A stretch of DNA of 6,481 nucleotides, from assembly GCA_030591745.1 (NCBI GenBank), contig JAUVAM010000233.1:1-6481 (forward strand). The letters run 5' to 3'. The position numbers and the translations under genes were made by a program. The notes under the pieces were generated by a model. The model was not told the origin of the DNA. It saw only the letters and a list, made by a program, of their open reading frames with translations, and did not search any database. This DNA is from Deltaproteobacteria bacterium (GTDB lineage: Bacteria; Myxococcota; B64-G9). Of this stretch, positions 1 to 5,973 are shown piece after piece (position 1 is the first letter of the stretch; every line of letters begins with the position of its first letter).

Positions 1-48
1 ACTTCTTCTTTCACTTCTTCTTTCTCTTCTTCTTTCTCTTCTTCCTTC
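1..48 (-). repeat. 12-bp tandem repeat encoding (E-E-E/V-K)n
   Basis: On the plus strand the unit is ACTTCTTCTTTC at 1-12 and 13-24, TCTTCTTCTTTC at 25-36, and one further copy with a single change at 37-48. The array is cut by the window edge. On the coding strand each unit is GAA GAA GAG/GTG AAA, so copy-number change would add or remove four residues and never break the frame. Positions 14-50 are an uninterrupted pyrimidine run on the plus strand. Confidence 0.9.
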
Positions 49-1085
49 TCATCTCCACCGGCCGCGTCTCGGATTTGCCGTTCCAGGCGGTGGATGGTGC
101 GCATGAGCCCTCCGCCAAAAACCATCACCACGAAGATCATGCCCAAGAAGAGCACACCGGCTCCTATCCAAAGGTACATGATCATCTCCTGCAAGGAGCG
201 CTGACTGTCCTGAGTGGAGCGTAAAGTAACCAAGGCCACCTGGGACTTATTGTCGCCCGCCTCCACGGCCTGGATCGCGTACTGCAAAACCTGTCCCTTG
301 CCCTCCAGCAGACTGGGCTCAAAAACCTTGCCACCCAGGACCTGCTCAATCATTTCGGACGAGCCTGCCATCTTTGCGCCAAGAATTTGGCTCCGGGCAT
401 CGGACAGGTTGTTGGCCAAAATCTTTCCATCAGGGGACAGGTATGCGAAATGAACAGGTTCTTTCATCTCGCTGATGCGCGCCTTGGCGAGGCGATCGTC
501 CAAAGGCGAGGTAACAAGGAGCACAGCCCCCACCGACTTGGCCTTCCCCACAGGCGCGGCCACGACACGCAGCAAGCCCTGCTTGTCCTCCACCAGCAAT
601 GCCGTGGTTTGCCCAGCACAGGCCGCAACCACGGCCTTCATGATCTCCTTATTGTCTGAAGGGTCTTTGCCTCTCCACAAAGGATCCGTATTGCGCACCA
701 GACCCTTGCCTTCGGCGTCCAGTACAAAAAAGTCCTGAATGACAGGCTTCACCCGACCTGGCGTGACCTTTTCGGCTGCGGTCAACATCGCATCCAGCTC
801 GGACAAGAGCTTCTTACGCCATTCTTTTGCCCCACCAAATTCGCTTCGGGGTCTGCTCAGCAATCGAGCAAGGCCTTCCCTCCTCGACAAATCAGAAACC
901 TTGCGCACCAGGCAGCCTTCGTCCGCCAAATCCATCTCCTGCAAAAGGTCAACGCCGAGAGCCAGGGCCTCGGCGCTTTGCTCCAGTTGGATCTCTTGCA
1001 TGTGTGGAAAGACAAGAAAATGAATGCCGGCAGCCGCGCCGCCGATGGTGATGCACAAAAGCAAAACGATGCCGATCCGGGACAT
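1..1085 (-). CDS. Membrane protein with Cache-like periplasmic sensor domain and Glu/Lys-rich tail (3' end outside window)
   Basis: I translated this gene by hand: 361 codons are open from the ATG at 1085 to the left edge, with no stop, so the C-terminus is missing. Residues about 4-26 form a first membrane segment and about 302-324 a second, leaving roughly 275 residues outside the cytoplasm. That part reads like a double-Cache/PDC sensor: a strand with DAEGK at 123-127, VGAVLLVTSPLDDRLA at 185-200, then a second unit with YLSPDGKILANNL at 215-227. After the second membrane segment, residues 327-345 resemble the first helix of a HAMP domain (R..I..L pattern ending GGD). The sequence then turns into EEEK repeats. 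No output domain is visible before the edge. The start is supported by GGAGGA five bases upstream. It lies 28 bp after the coiled-coil gene and is probably co-transcribed with it and the cyclase. The ligand is unknown. Cache assignment is inferred from pattern only. Confidence 0.85.
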   Translation of the reverse strand, partial: MSRIGIVLLLCITIGGAAAGIHFLVFPHMQEIQLEQSAEALALGVDLLQEMDLADEGCLVRKVSDLSRREGLARLLSRPRSEFGGAKEWRKKLLSELDAMLTAAEKVTPGRVKPVIQDFFVLDAEGKGLVRNTDPLWRGKDPSDNKEIMKAVVAACAGQTTALLVEDKQGLLRVVAAPVGKAKSVGAVLLVTSPLDDRLAKARISEMKEPVHFAYLSPDGKILANNLSDARSQILGAKMAGSSEMIEQVLGGKVFEPSLLEGKGQVLQYAIQAVEAGDNKSQVALVTLRSTQDSQRSLQEMIMYLWIGAGVLFLGMIFVVMVFGGGLMRTIHRLERQIRDAAGGDEKEEEKEEEKEEVKEE

Positions 1086-1090
1086 GATAC

Positions 1091-1096
1091 TCCTCC
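1091..1096 (-). promoter_or_regulatory. Strong ribosome binding site of the Cache-like sensor gene
   Basis: GGAGGA on the minus strand lies five bases before the ATG at 1085, in the 28-bp gap after the coiled-coil gene. It fixes the start of the partial membrane protein. The gap has no room for a separate promoter, which supports co-transcription. Confidence 0.8.
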
Positions 1097-1113
1097 GACC
1101 TGCTCAGCCGATG

Positions 1114-2106
1114 TCAACGCCTAAGCAAGCTATAGATACGATTCAAGGACCGATTGGCCTTTTTGAACTGCCCATCAGCCACAAGTTGTGTTGCCGTCCT
1201 GAGCAGGGACTTGACCTTCTTCTTTTTGGTCGAATCTTTGGGTGGGTTCTTTCGGCTCATATTATTGAGGTTGGCGAACTTCCGCTTAATGAAGCCCTCA
1301 TCCACCACCATGGCCGACAATGCGGCGCGTAATTGCTCAGAGAGATCACGGGCCGAGCGATAATCCTTCTTGTTCAACGCCTTCTTAATGTCGGCCTTCA
1401 CGCCCTGCAACTCAGGTGGCAAATCCTGAGACAGAATGCCCTTGCCGCTCATCGCCTTGAGCGCTCGGCGATAAGCACGCTTTGCCAGCTTCTTTGAGAC
1501 CCGGCCAGAGCCCGACCTTGATTGAGGAATGGTGATGATCCTGGGGCTCGCCAAACCCTTTTCCCTGACAGCCAGGGCGGCCTCGCGTTCAGCCACACGT
1601 GCTTCTCGCCGACTGAGTTCTTTTTCCCGACCCGCCAAGGAAGATTCCCGGCTCGCCATGTTGGCCTCGCGCCCGGGCATGTTCGACTTAATTCCCGCCC
1701 TGGAAACAGGCATGGACAGCAAACTCGTCTTGTTGGTGTCCAGTTTCTTCTTTTCCTTATCCAATGCGGACTCACGCTTCCACATGGTCCGTTCCTTGGA
1801 CCACAGGCGCAACTCCTTCTCCTTGATGCGTTGCGCCTGGTCAGCATCCTTGTCCTTGATTTGCTCCTTGGCCTTCATCAAATCTTCTCGTTCAGCCCTC
1901 ATGCGCTCTCGCTCTTTCTCGAACTCATCCAATCGAGCGCTCAGCTGTTTTTCTTGCTCGGTGAGCTTGGAGCGATCGGCTTCGACTACGATGGTCAGAT
2001 CCTCCTGGGCTTTGTCGCCCTTCAGATCACAAGCCATGCCCCATCCACAGACCACGACCACCAAACCTACGCTCAACTTCCAATTTCGCCCTGGTTTCGA
2101 TTTCAT
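1114..2106 (-). CDS. Exported coiled-coil protein, possible lipoprotein, with C-terminal alpha-hairpins
   Basis: The product has 330 residues and I do not recognise a named family. Residues 1-25 form a signal sequence (basic start, LSVGLVVVVCGW core), followed by GMAC and Asp at 27. Cys26 could be lipidated, but Gly at -3 makes a poor lipobox, so simple cleavage is also possible. If lipidated, Asp at +2 would favour the inner membrane by the E. coli rule. Residues about 43-125 and 146-187 are strongly charged coiled coil; the second part has Arg-Glu exactly every seven residues. Residues 205-330 are helical and basic, with two similar units (KKALNKKDYRSARDLSEQL at 241-259 and QLVADGQFKKANRSLNRI at 307-324) that look like TPR-type hairpins. 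The ATG overlaps the cyclase stop by ATGA, and AAGGAG inside the cyclase end serves as its ribosome site, so translation is probably coupled. A structural or sensor-partner role in the periplasm is inference. Confidence 0.88.
   Translation of the reverse strand: MKSKPGRNWKLSVGLVVVVCGWGMACDLKGDKAQEDLTIVVEADRSKLTEQEKQLSARLDEFEKERERMRAEREDLMKAKEQIKDKDADQAQRIKEKELRLWSKERTMWKRESALDKEKKKLDTNKTSLLSMPVSRAGIKSNMPGREANMASRESSLAGREKELSRREARVAEREAALAVREKGLASPRIITIPQSRSGSGRVSKKLAKRAYRRALKAMSGKGILSQDLPPELQGVKADIKKALNKKDYRSARDLSEQLRAALSAMVVDEGFIKRKFANLNNMSRKNPPKDSTKKKKVKSLLRTATQLVADGQFKKANRSLNRIYSLLRR
1546..1671 (-). repeat. Six perfect heptads beginning Arg-Glu within the coiled coil
   Basis: In the coiled-coil protein, RE occurs at residues 146, 153, 160, 167, 174 and 181, a strict spacing of seven, with Ala, Leu and Val filling core positions (for example REAALAV at 174-180). 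This indicates a regular two- or three-stranded coiled coil that grew by 21-bp duplication, although the DNA copies have diverged. Confidence 0.8.
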
Positions 2107-3542
2107 AACTTGATCTCCTTGGCCTGCTGCAAGGAATCCACTTTCAAGCCCACCACCTCGAACAAGGAGATGGGTTCAACGATACCCTTCATGAAAACGG
2201 CTTCTTTGGCCTGGGCCTTCACAAAGGGTCGCACTTTAGAAAAAGTAGTTTCGCTAACGAGCACCTGGCCTTCGCGAGTAGACGCCTCGATGCGCTGGGC
2301 CAGATTCACATCACGGCCAATGACCGTGTATTCCATGCGTCGCGCGGAGCCGATGTTTCCGGCGATGGCCTCACCCGAATGAATACCAATGCCAAACTGG
2401 GCCACCGGCTTCTCCTCGGCCATACGCAAGGCATTGTGCTTGTGTACCTGCTGCTGAATTCCTACGGCGGTCATGACGGCCCTGAGCTCGGGAAAATCGA
2501 TTTCGCTGGGAGCACCGTAGATGGCCATGATGGAATCCCCAATAAACTTGTTCACCGTGCCTTCATATTTGAAAACAACCTCGATGATGATCTCAAAATA
2601 GTCATTCAACAAACCGACCACTTCGCGGGGATGCATGTGCTCGGATAAAGATGTAAACCCCCGAATATCCAAGAACAACACAGTGACCGCCCGCATCTCG
2701 CCCAGCAAGTCCAGTTCATCCTGCTCCTTCAAAATGCGCTCGGCCACCTGATCGGAGACATATCGGGCAAAGGTGTTGCGGATGCGCTCGCGTTCCCGAA
2801 GTCCCCGTGTCATGAAATTGAAGGAGTGAGCCAAAATTCCAATCTCATCTCGACGCGTCACCGCCAGCGTCTGATCCAGTTCGCCGTCCGAAACCCTCTG
2901 CATGGCGTCTGCCACCATACGGATTGGACGGGTAAAACGCTTGGCCATAAACGTAGCCAGCAACACGCCTATGAAAAATGCCGCCAGGGTGATCATGGCG
3001 TGGGTGGTGATGGACTGACGCAGCTCAGCCTCCACGTGGACCGTGGAGAATCCGAAGAGCACCACGCCGATGATCTTGCCCCCCGAGTCCTTGATCTGGA
3101 TTCGCTTTATGCGAATGCTCTCATCTTCCCAGGAATGGGCCTGCAGCAAAGCCAACTGCTCGCCCTCCTGGATCATTTTAATTCTGGCCGCCAAACCAGG
3201 GGCCGCCTCGGCCAGAAGGGTCAGATTCATACTACTGCCTGGCTCAAGCTTTTGGTTCCCGTCCATCAGCAACACAAAAGCCAAACCCGTGCCCATTTTA
3301 TCGGCGTGCTCGACGAAAGTCATGAGCAAGGTTGGATCATACTTTCGCACCGAACCGGCCCCGCGCATCACCCCGAACATCTGGCCCAAGGAACGAACCT
3401 GAGCATCCATGGACTCTCGCCGGTCATCGGCCGTTCGCAAGGCCATGATCAGGGCCATGGTGAATGAAACAGCGAGCACCAGACCCGAAACCAAAAGGAC
3501 CAACTTGACCGATAAAGTGAAAGGGCTGGATCGACTCGCCAT
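2103..3542 (-). CDS. Membrane-bound class III adenylate cyclase with extracytoplasmic sensor and HAMP domain
   Basis: The 479-residue protein should make cAMP from ATP at the inner membrane. Order of parts: membrane segment at about 11-35; extracytoplasmic sensor of about 145 residues with a Cache/PAS-like beta pattern (AFVLLMDGNQ, then IIGVVLFGFS); second membrane segment about 181-201; HAMP about 199-252 (FTRPIRMVADAM, DGELDQ); FARYV linker helix at 258-262; catalytic domain about 282-464. All key catalytic residues are present: metal-binding Asp292 (LFLDIRGFT) and Asp336 (FIGDSIMAIYG), base-specifying Lys332 and Thr406 (YTVIG), transition-state Asn413 and Arg417. The Lys/Thr pair is typical of class IIIb adenylate cyclases. 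I chose the ATG at 3542; a TTG at 3560 would add six residues but lies inside the likely promoter. It is the first gene of the probable operon. The ligand sensed is unknown. Confidence 0.94.
   Translation of the reverse strand: MASRSSPFTLSVKLVLLVSGLVLAVSFTMALIMALRTADDRRESMDAQVRSLGQMFGVMRGAGSVRKYDPTLLMTFVEHADKMGTGLAFVLLMDGNQKLEPGSSMNLTLLAEAAPGLAARIKMIQEGEQLALLQAHSWEDESIRIKRIQIKDSGGKIIGVVLFGFSTVHVEAELRQSITTHAMITLAAFFIGVLLATFMAKRFTRPIRMVADAMQRVSDGELDQTLAVTRRDEIGILAHSFNFMTRGLRERERIRNTFARYVSDQVAERILKEQDELDLLGEMRAVTVLFLDIRGFTSLSEHMHPREVVGLLNDYFEIIIEVVFKYEGTVNKFIGDSIMAIYGAPSEIDFPELRAVMTAVGIQQQVHKHNALRMAEEKPVAQFGIGIHSGEAIAGNIGSARRMEYTVIGRDVNLAQRIEASTREGQVLVSETTFSKVRPFVKAQAKEAVFMKGIVEPISLFEVVGLKVDSLQQAKEIKL
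2115..2120 (-). promoter_or_regulatory. Ribosome binding site inside the end of the cyclase gene
   Basis: AAGGAG on the minus strand encodes Lys-Glu near the cyclase C-terminus and sits eight bases before the ATG of the coiled-coil gene. With the ATGA stop/start overlap at 2103-2106 this indicates translational coupling. Confidence 0.8.
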
Positions 3543-3550
3543 GGGGCAAG

Positions 3551-3579
3551 ATGATAGCAATCCAGGGGGGAAGATTCAA
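3551..3579 (-). promoter_or_regulatory. Promoter of the cyclase operon, possibly leaderless
   Basis: On the minus strand TTGAAT (3579-3574) and TATCAT (3556-3551) are separated by exactly 17 bases. Only eight bases lie between the -10 box and the ATG at 3542, so transcription would begin within a base or two of the start codon. No Shine-Dalgarno sequence precedes that ATG, which fits a leaderless mRNA. The -35 box lies in two imperfect 8-bp direct repeats, CTTGAAAT and CTTGAATC (3588-3573), which could be a regulator site. Confidence 0.6.
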
Positions 3580-3612
3580 GATTTCAAGGTAGTTAGAGTG
3601 AAAATGTCTAGC

Positions 3613-3635
3613 GCCATGTCGCTTCGCGACACGGC
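3613..3635 (-). terminator. GC-rich hairpin downstream of the M49-like gene, possible terminator
   Basis: GCC-A-TGTCGC, loop TTC, GCGACA-C-GGC forms nine base pairs with one mismatch. On the minus strand the loop is GAA closed by C-G, containing GCGAAGC, a sequence known to form an unusually stable DNA mini-hairpin. A short TTTT follows only after eight more bases, so intrinsic termination would be weak. It lies about 75 bases after the M49-like stop and before the cyclase promoter, where a terminator would be expected. A protein-binding site is an alternative. Confidence 0.45.
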
Positions 3636-3637
3636 AC

Positions 3638-3712
3638 AAGACGTTCTGCCTCTTGGGCTTGTGCTTTCGTTTTTGACTCAAGTGGCAAGATTGCGCCTCA
3701 TCAAGAACGTCT
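3638..3712. repeat. 9-bp inverted repeat spanning the end of the M49-like gene
   Basis: AGACGTTCT at 3639-3647 is the exact reverse complement of AGAACGTCT at 3704-3712, with a 56-bp interval. The second arm overlaps the stop codon of the M49-like gene. It could base-pair in the 3' untranslated RNA or be a paired binding site; chance is not excluded. Confidence 0.35.
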
Positions 3713-5837
3713 AGTAGCGGCTGTAGCGCATCAACTGCCTGTGCAGGGACTCCTTGTGGCTTACCGATGCATCTTTGTAGCGACCACCGGGGCCGGACAA
3801 GGGGCGCAGTTTGGGCATGATGCAGGCGTTTAGACGGCCCAGCTTTGCGGCCTTGGCCCTTTCGGCCACCTGCGTGAGTTCAGGCCAGGACGGCGCGGCC
3901 TTGTAGCGCTCCAGAAGGCGTAGCGCGCTGACCCGATCACCCTCGGCCATGATGCGCTCACAGCGCAAGAGCAACTTGCGTATCGCCTCGCGAACGACCT
4001 TGATATCGCTTACTTGAGGATAGATCTTGCCGTCCACTTCTTCGAAGGCGATCCCGCCGGAGCGTTCCACCAAGTAGCGAAGAAGAGCTCGTCGGGCCAT
4101 TTCCTGGGGACGCTGCGAGTTGAATGTGCCCAATGATTCGGCCACCAGGCCTTCCACCAACAACTGGTCCAAGGCCACCTCGAAGGCGGCGCTGCCCGAA
4201 ACAAGGCCCAGTTCCACCAATTTGGGATCATCCATCAACCACAGCGCCACCAACTCCGCCTTCAGTTCTTGTAAAACCAAGCCCATGCCCCTGAGCCTTT
4301 TGAAGAACTTGGAATCGGTCTGACCCAGGTATCGCCCCATCACTTCACGAATGGCCACGCGCATGCCGTACACATCCCTCAGGTGGTCCAAATCGCGCTC
4401 CCTTCGACCGGCCGGAAGGAACTCCTTCATAGCGGGCACGACCACCGCCCTGCGCATGCTCTCGATGACATTGGAGAATATCAAAACCTTGCCGGCCGAG
4501 CGCTCGCCCGACTCCCAGTCAGGTCGCAAGGAGAAGGCCATCTGGCATATGGGCCCGGCGCTGCCGGTACCAACCAGAGCCTGAACGGACTTGACCTTGG
4601 GCAGGCTGGGCCATTTCCGCCGGTACTCTCGGGACCAGGGCATACGTCCTTCAAAATAGGGAATTTGACGCAGCAAGGTATCCAACCTGGAGGTACCAGC
4701 CTTGTCCACCAGGCCAACCACGCCACTGTACACCCCCTTAACGCCCCGCGGGTCCAAACTGCGGTCGGAAAACCCCAGATGGAACTCGATGCCGGCGTCA
4801 AGCTTCTGCCAATTGCGCATGGCGCTGTCGAAAGCGAAGGGGTCCCCTGAGGAAAAATGCTCAACCAGGTCCGCCAAAATACGGCGCTCTCCCCGCCCCG
4901 CCACCCTGGTGGCGTCGTGCAATCGTCCGATGACCCGTCCAAGCTCCTCCGAATAGCGGCCCGGCGGAATCTGCGTTCGTTTGTCGCCTGTTCGGTAAAT
5001 ATCCTCCACCAACTTGCCGCCGATGCGCGCCAACCTGGAATTGAATGGAAAGCGCTCTTCAAAATTGCGCAATTCCCTCAAACTCACGCCGCGGTATAGG
5101 TTCAAACTACAGTCACGCAAGCTGCTCCTGTTGGTCAGGCCCGTCAAGGCGCAACGACGAGGCCCTTTCGTCTTGTCAAAAAGCCAAGGCCTCAGACCCT
5201 CCAGTCGCTCTTCCAAGGATTCGCCCCGGTTCAAGCCCATGGGCCCACCGGCGGCATAAGCGACGTGAGCCGCGGCATCAAACTGCTCGAAGGTCACGCC
5301 GGGCAGAAATTTCTTGCCGCTCAGTCGATCGTAGTAGCTTAGGTGGATCCCCAACAAGTGCATGTACTTCAACAACTCCGCTTCCACGGCGGGTTCCTTG
5401 ACCTGGTTCTCTTTGAGGATGCACTCGGTCATATGCCTGGCATCCAATCCGCGGTGGCTGATCTGCTCGGAGGCGATATCCCGCCCCGCCAAAGCAGCCC
5501 TCGCCAAATGGTATGCGAGCAACCTATCCCTGGCGCCAAGCTGGTTGAAACCATCGGCAAAAACCCGAAGCAGCTGAACATCGCCAACCATGCCCTCTCG
5601 AAAAGCAGAGTCCCGTCTTGAGGGAGCTTGTTGTGCCTGGGTGATGACCTCTTCGTAGCCGCCCACTTCATCCTCGTTGATGCGTTTCTGGATAGGCGGC
5701 GTCGAATCCCTTGGCGACAGCACTTCTTCGTGGTTTTCCGCGGGCTCCTGTTTTGTGCGCTGGCAGGCGGGCAATTGGGCCAAAAGCAGGCTTAGCAAAA
5801 GCAGGCCATAGGCCCCTTTGGCGAAATCAGTCTTCAT
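3711..5837 (-). CDS. Lipoprotein of the dipeptidyl peptidase III (M49) family lacking the zinc-binding histidines; probable pseudoenzyme
   Basis: The 708-residue product starts with a lipoprotein signal ending LPAC (Cys25; Gln at +2 suggests the outer membrane). A Pro/Glu-rich linker follows to about residue 80. From there M49 features appear in order: LARAALAGRDI (111-121), GIHLSY (163-168), LDPRGVKG (361-368), GSAGPI (425-430), QELKAELVALWLMDDPKLVE (523-542), DGKIY (602-606) and CERIMAEGD (626-634). Active M49 enzymes are zinc exopeptidases that remove dipeptides from peptide N-termini. Here HExxGH reads REVMGR (497-502): both histidine ligands are Arg, while the catalytic Glu498 and the third ligand Glu524 remain. 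The 22-residue gap between the two motifs fits bacterial members. No frameshift or stop interrupts it. A GTG at 5954 would extend the frame by 39 residues but lies upstream of the promoter and hides the lipoprotein signal; the ATG at 5837 has GAGG eight bases before it. Fold is well supported; peptide binding without cleavage is inference. Confidence 0.87.
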   Translation of the reverse strand: MKTDFAKGAYGLLLLSLLLAQLPACQRTKQEPAENHEEVLSPRDSTPPIQKRINEDEVGGYEEVITQAQQAPSRRDSAFREGMVGDVQLLRVFADGFNQLGARDRLLAYHLARAALAGRDIASEQISHRGLDARHMTECILKENQVKEPAVEAELLKYMHLLGIHLSYYDRLSGKKFLPGVTFEQFDAAAHVAYAAGGPMGLNRGESLEERLEGLRPWLFDKTKGPRRCALTGLTNRSSLRDCSLNLYRGVSLRELRNFEERFPFNSRLARIGGKLVEDIYRTGDKRTQIPPGRYSEELGRVIGRLHDATRVAGRGERRILADLVEHFSSGDPFAFDSAMRNWQKLDAGIEFHLGFSDRSLDPRGVKGVYSGVVGLVDKAGTSRLDTLLRQIPYFEGRMPWSREYRRKWPSLPKVKSVQALVGTGSAGPICQMAFSLRPDWESGERSAGKVLIFSNVIESMRRAVVVPAMKEFLPAGRRERDLDHLRDVYGMRVAIREVMGRYLGQTDSKFFKRLRGMGLVLQELKAELVALWLMDDPKLVELGLVSGSAAFEVALDQLLVEGLVAESLGTFNSQRPQEMARRALLRYLVERSGGIAFEEVDGKIYPQVSDIKVVREAIRKLLLRCERIMAEGDRVSALRLLERYKAAPSWPELTQVAERAKAAKLGRLNACIMPKLRPLSGPGGRYKDASVSHKESLHRQLMRYSRY

Positions 5838-5845
5838 GCGCATGG

Positions 5846-5849
5846 CCTC
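5846..5849 (-). promoter_or_regulatory. Ribosome binding site that selects the M49-like lipoprotein start
   Basis: GAGG on the minus strand is eight bases from the ATG at 5837 and only two from the in-frame ATG at 5843. The spacing favours 5837, which gives a protein beginning MKTDFAKG with a normal lipoprotein signal. Confidence 0.6.
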
Positions 5850-5874
5850 AAAAGCAGTTCGTTTGAAGTTGAAA

Positions 5875-5903
5875 ATTCTACCTCTTGCGAAAGGGCCACG
5901 CAA
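5875..5903 (-). promoter_or_regulatory. Promoter of the M49-like lipoprotein gene
   Basis: TTGCGT (5903-5898) and TAGAAT (5880-5875) on the minus strand are 17 bases apart, matching the sigma70 layout with a 5/6 match at -10. Transcription would start near 5868, giving a leader of about 30 bases with the GAGG site. This argues against the upstream GTG at 5954 as the start. Confidence 0.6.
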
Positions 5904-5921
5904 GCCGAACAAGCCAAAAAC

Positions 5922-5948
5922 TTGACCACCCCGACCTACATGTAGGAT
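5922..5948 (+). promoter_or_regulatory. Candidate promoter of the small secreted protein gene
   Basis: TTGACC at 5922-5927 is a good -35 box, followed after 15 bases by TAGGAT at 5943-5948 (4/6 match). The short spacing would make the promoter weak unless an activator helps. The putative -10 box overlaps a 12-bp palindrome. Confidence 0.35.
5935..5946. promoter_or_regulatory. 12-bp perfect palindrome between divergent genes
   Basis: CCTACATGTAGG reads the same on both strands and lies in the 136-bp region between the divergent start codons, overlapping the candidate -10 box of the plus-strand gene. It has the form of an operator for a dimeric regulator, but a 12-bp palindrome can arise by chance in a window of this size. 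Confidence 0.35.
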
Positions 5949-5962
5949 ACTCACTCACAGAC

Positions 5963-5967
5963 AGGAG
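5963..5967 (+). promoter_or_regulatory. Ribosome binding site of the small secreted protein
   Basis: AGGAG touches the ATG at 5968 directly, leaving no spacing, but lies six bases before the in-frame ATG at 5974. The second ATG is therefore the likely start. Confidence 0.7.
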
Positions 5968-5973
5968 ATGATC

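Noticed and set aside
1..50. Pyrimidine-rich tract as a possible triplex or CRISPR-like repeat
   Set aside because: The units are 12 bp with no spacers and in frame with a coding sequence, so a protein-coding tandem repeat explains it fully.
214..1051. Several plus-strand open frames in the left part of the window
   Set aside because: All are antisense to the Cache-like membrane protein, which has two membrane segments, a strong ribosome site and an uninterrupted frame to the edge.
1522..2382. Long plus-strand open frame of 286 codons opposite the coiled-coil gene
   Set aside because: It lies antisense to two well-supported genes, has low-complexity Leu/Phe/Ser composition caused by the charged coiled coil on the other strand, and has no ribosome site or family match.
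2826..3467. Plus-strand open frame of 213 codons opposite the cyclase
   Set aside because: It is antisense to the HAMP and sensor region of a clear adenylate cyclase and shows a His/Gln-rich composition typical of a shadow frame.
3424..3681. Minus-strand open frame of 85 codons over the intergenic gap
   Set aside because: It begins with TTG without a ribosome site, runs through the hairpin and promoter, and overlaps the cyclase N-terminus in another frame.
5838..5954. N-terminal extension of the M49-like protein from a GTG at 5954
   Set aside because: The extension crosses the predicted promoter, and it would bury the lipoprotein signal 39 residues inside the protein.
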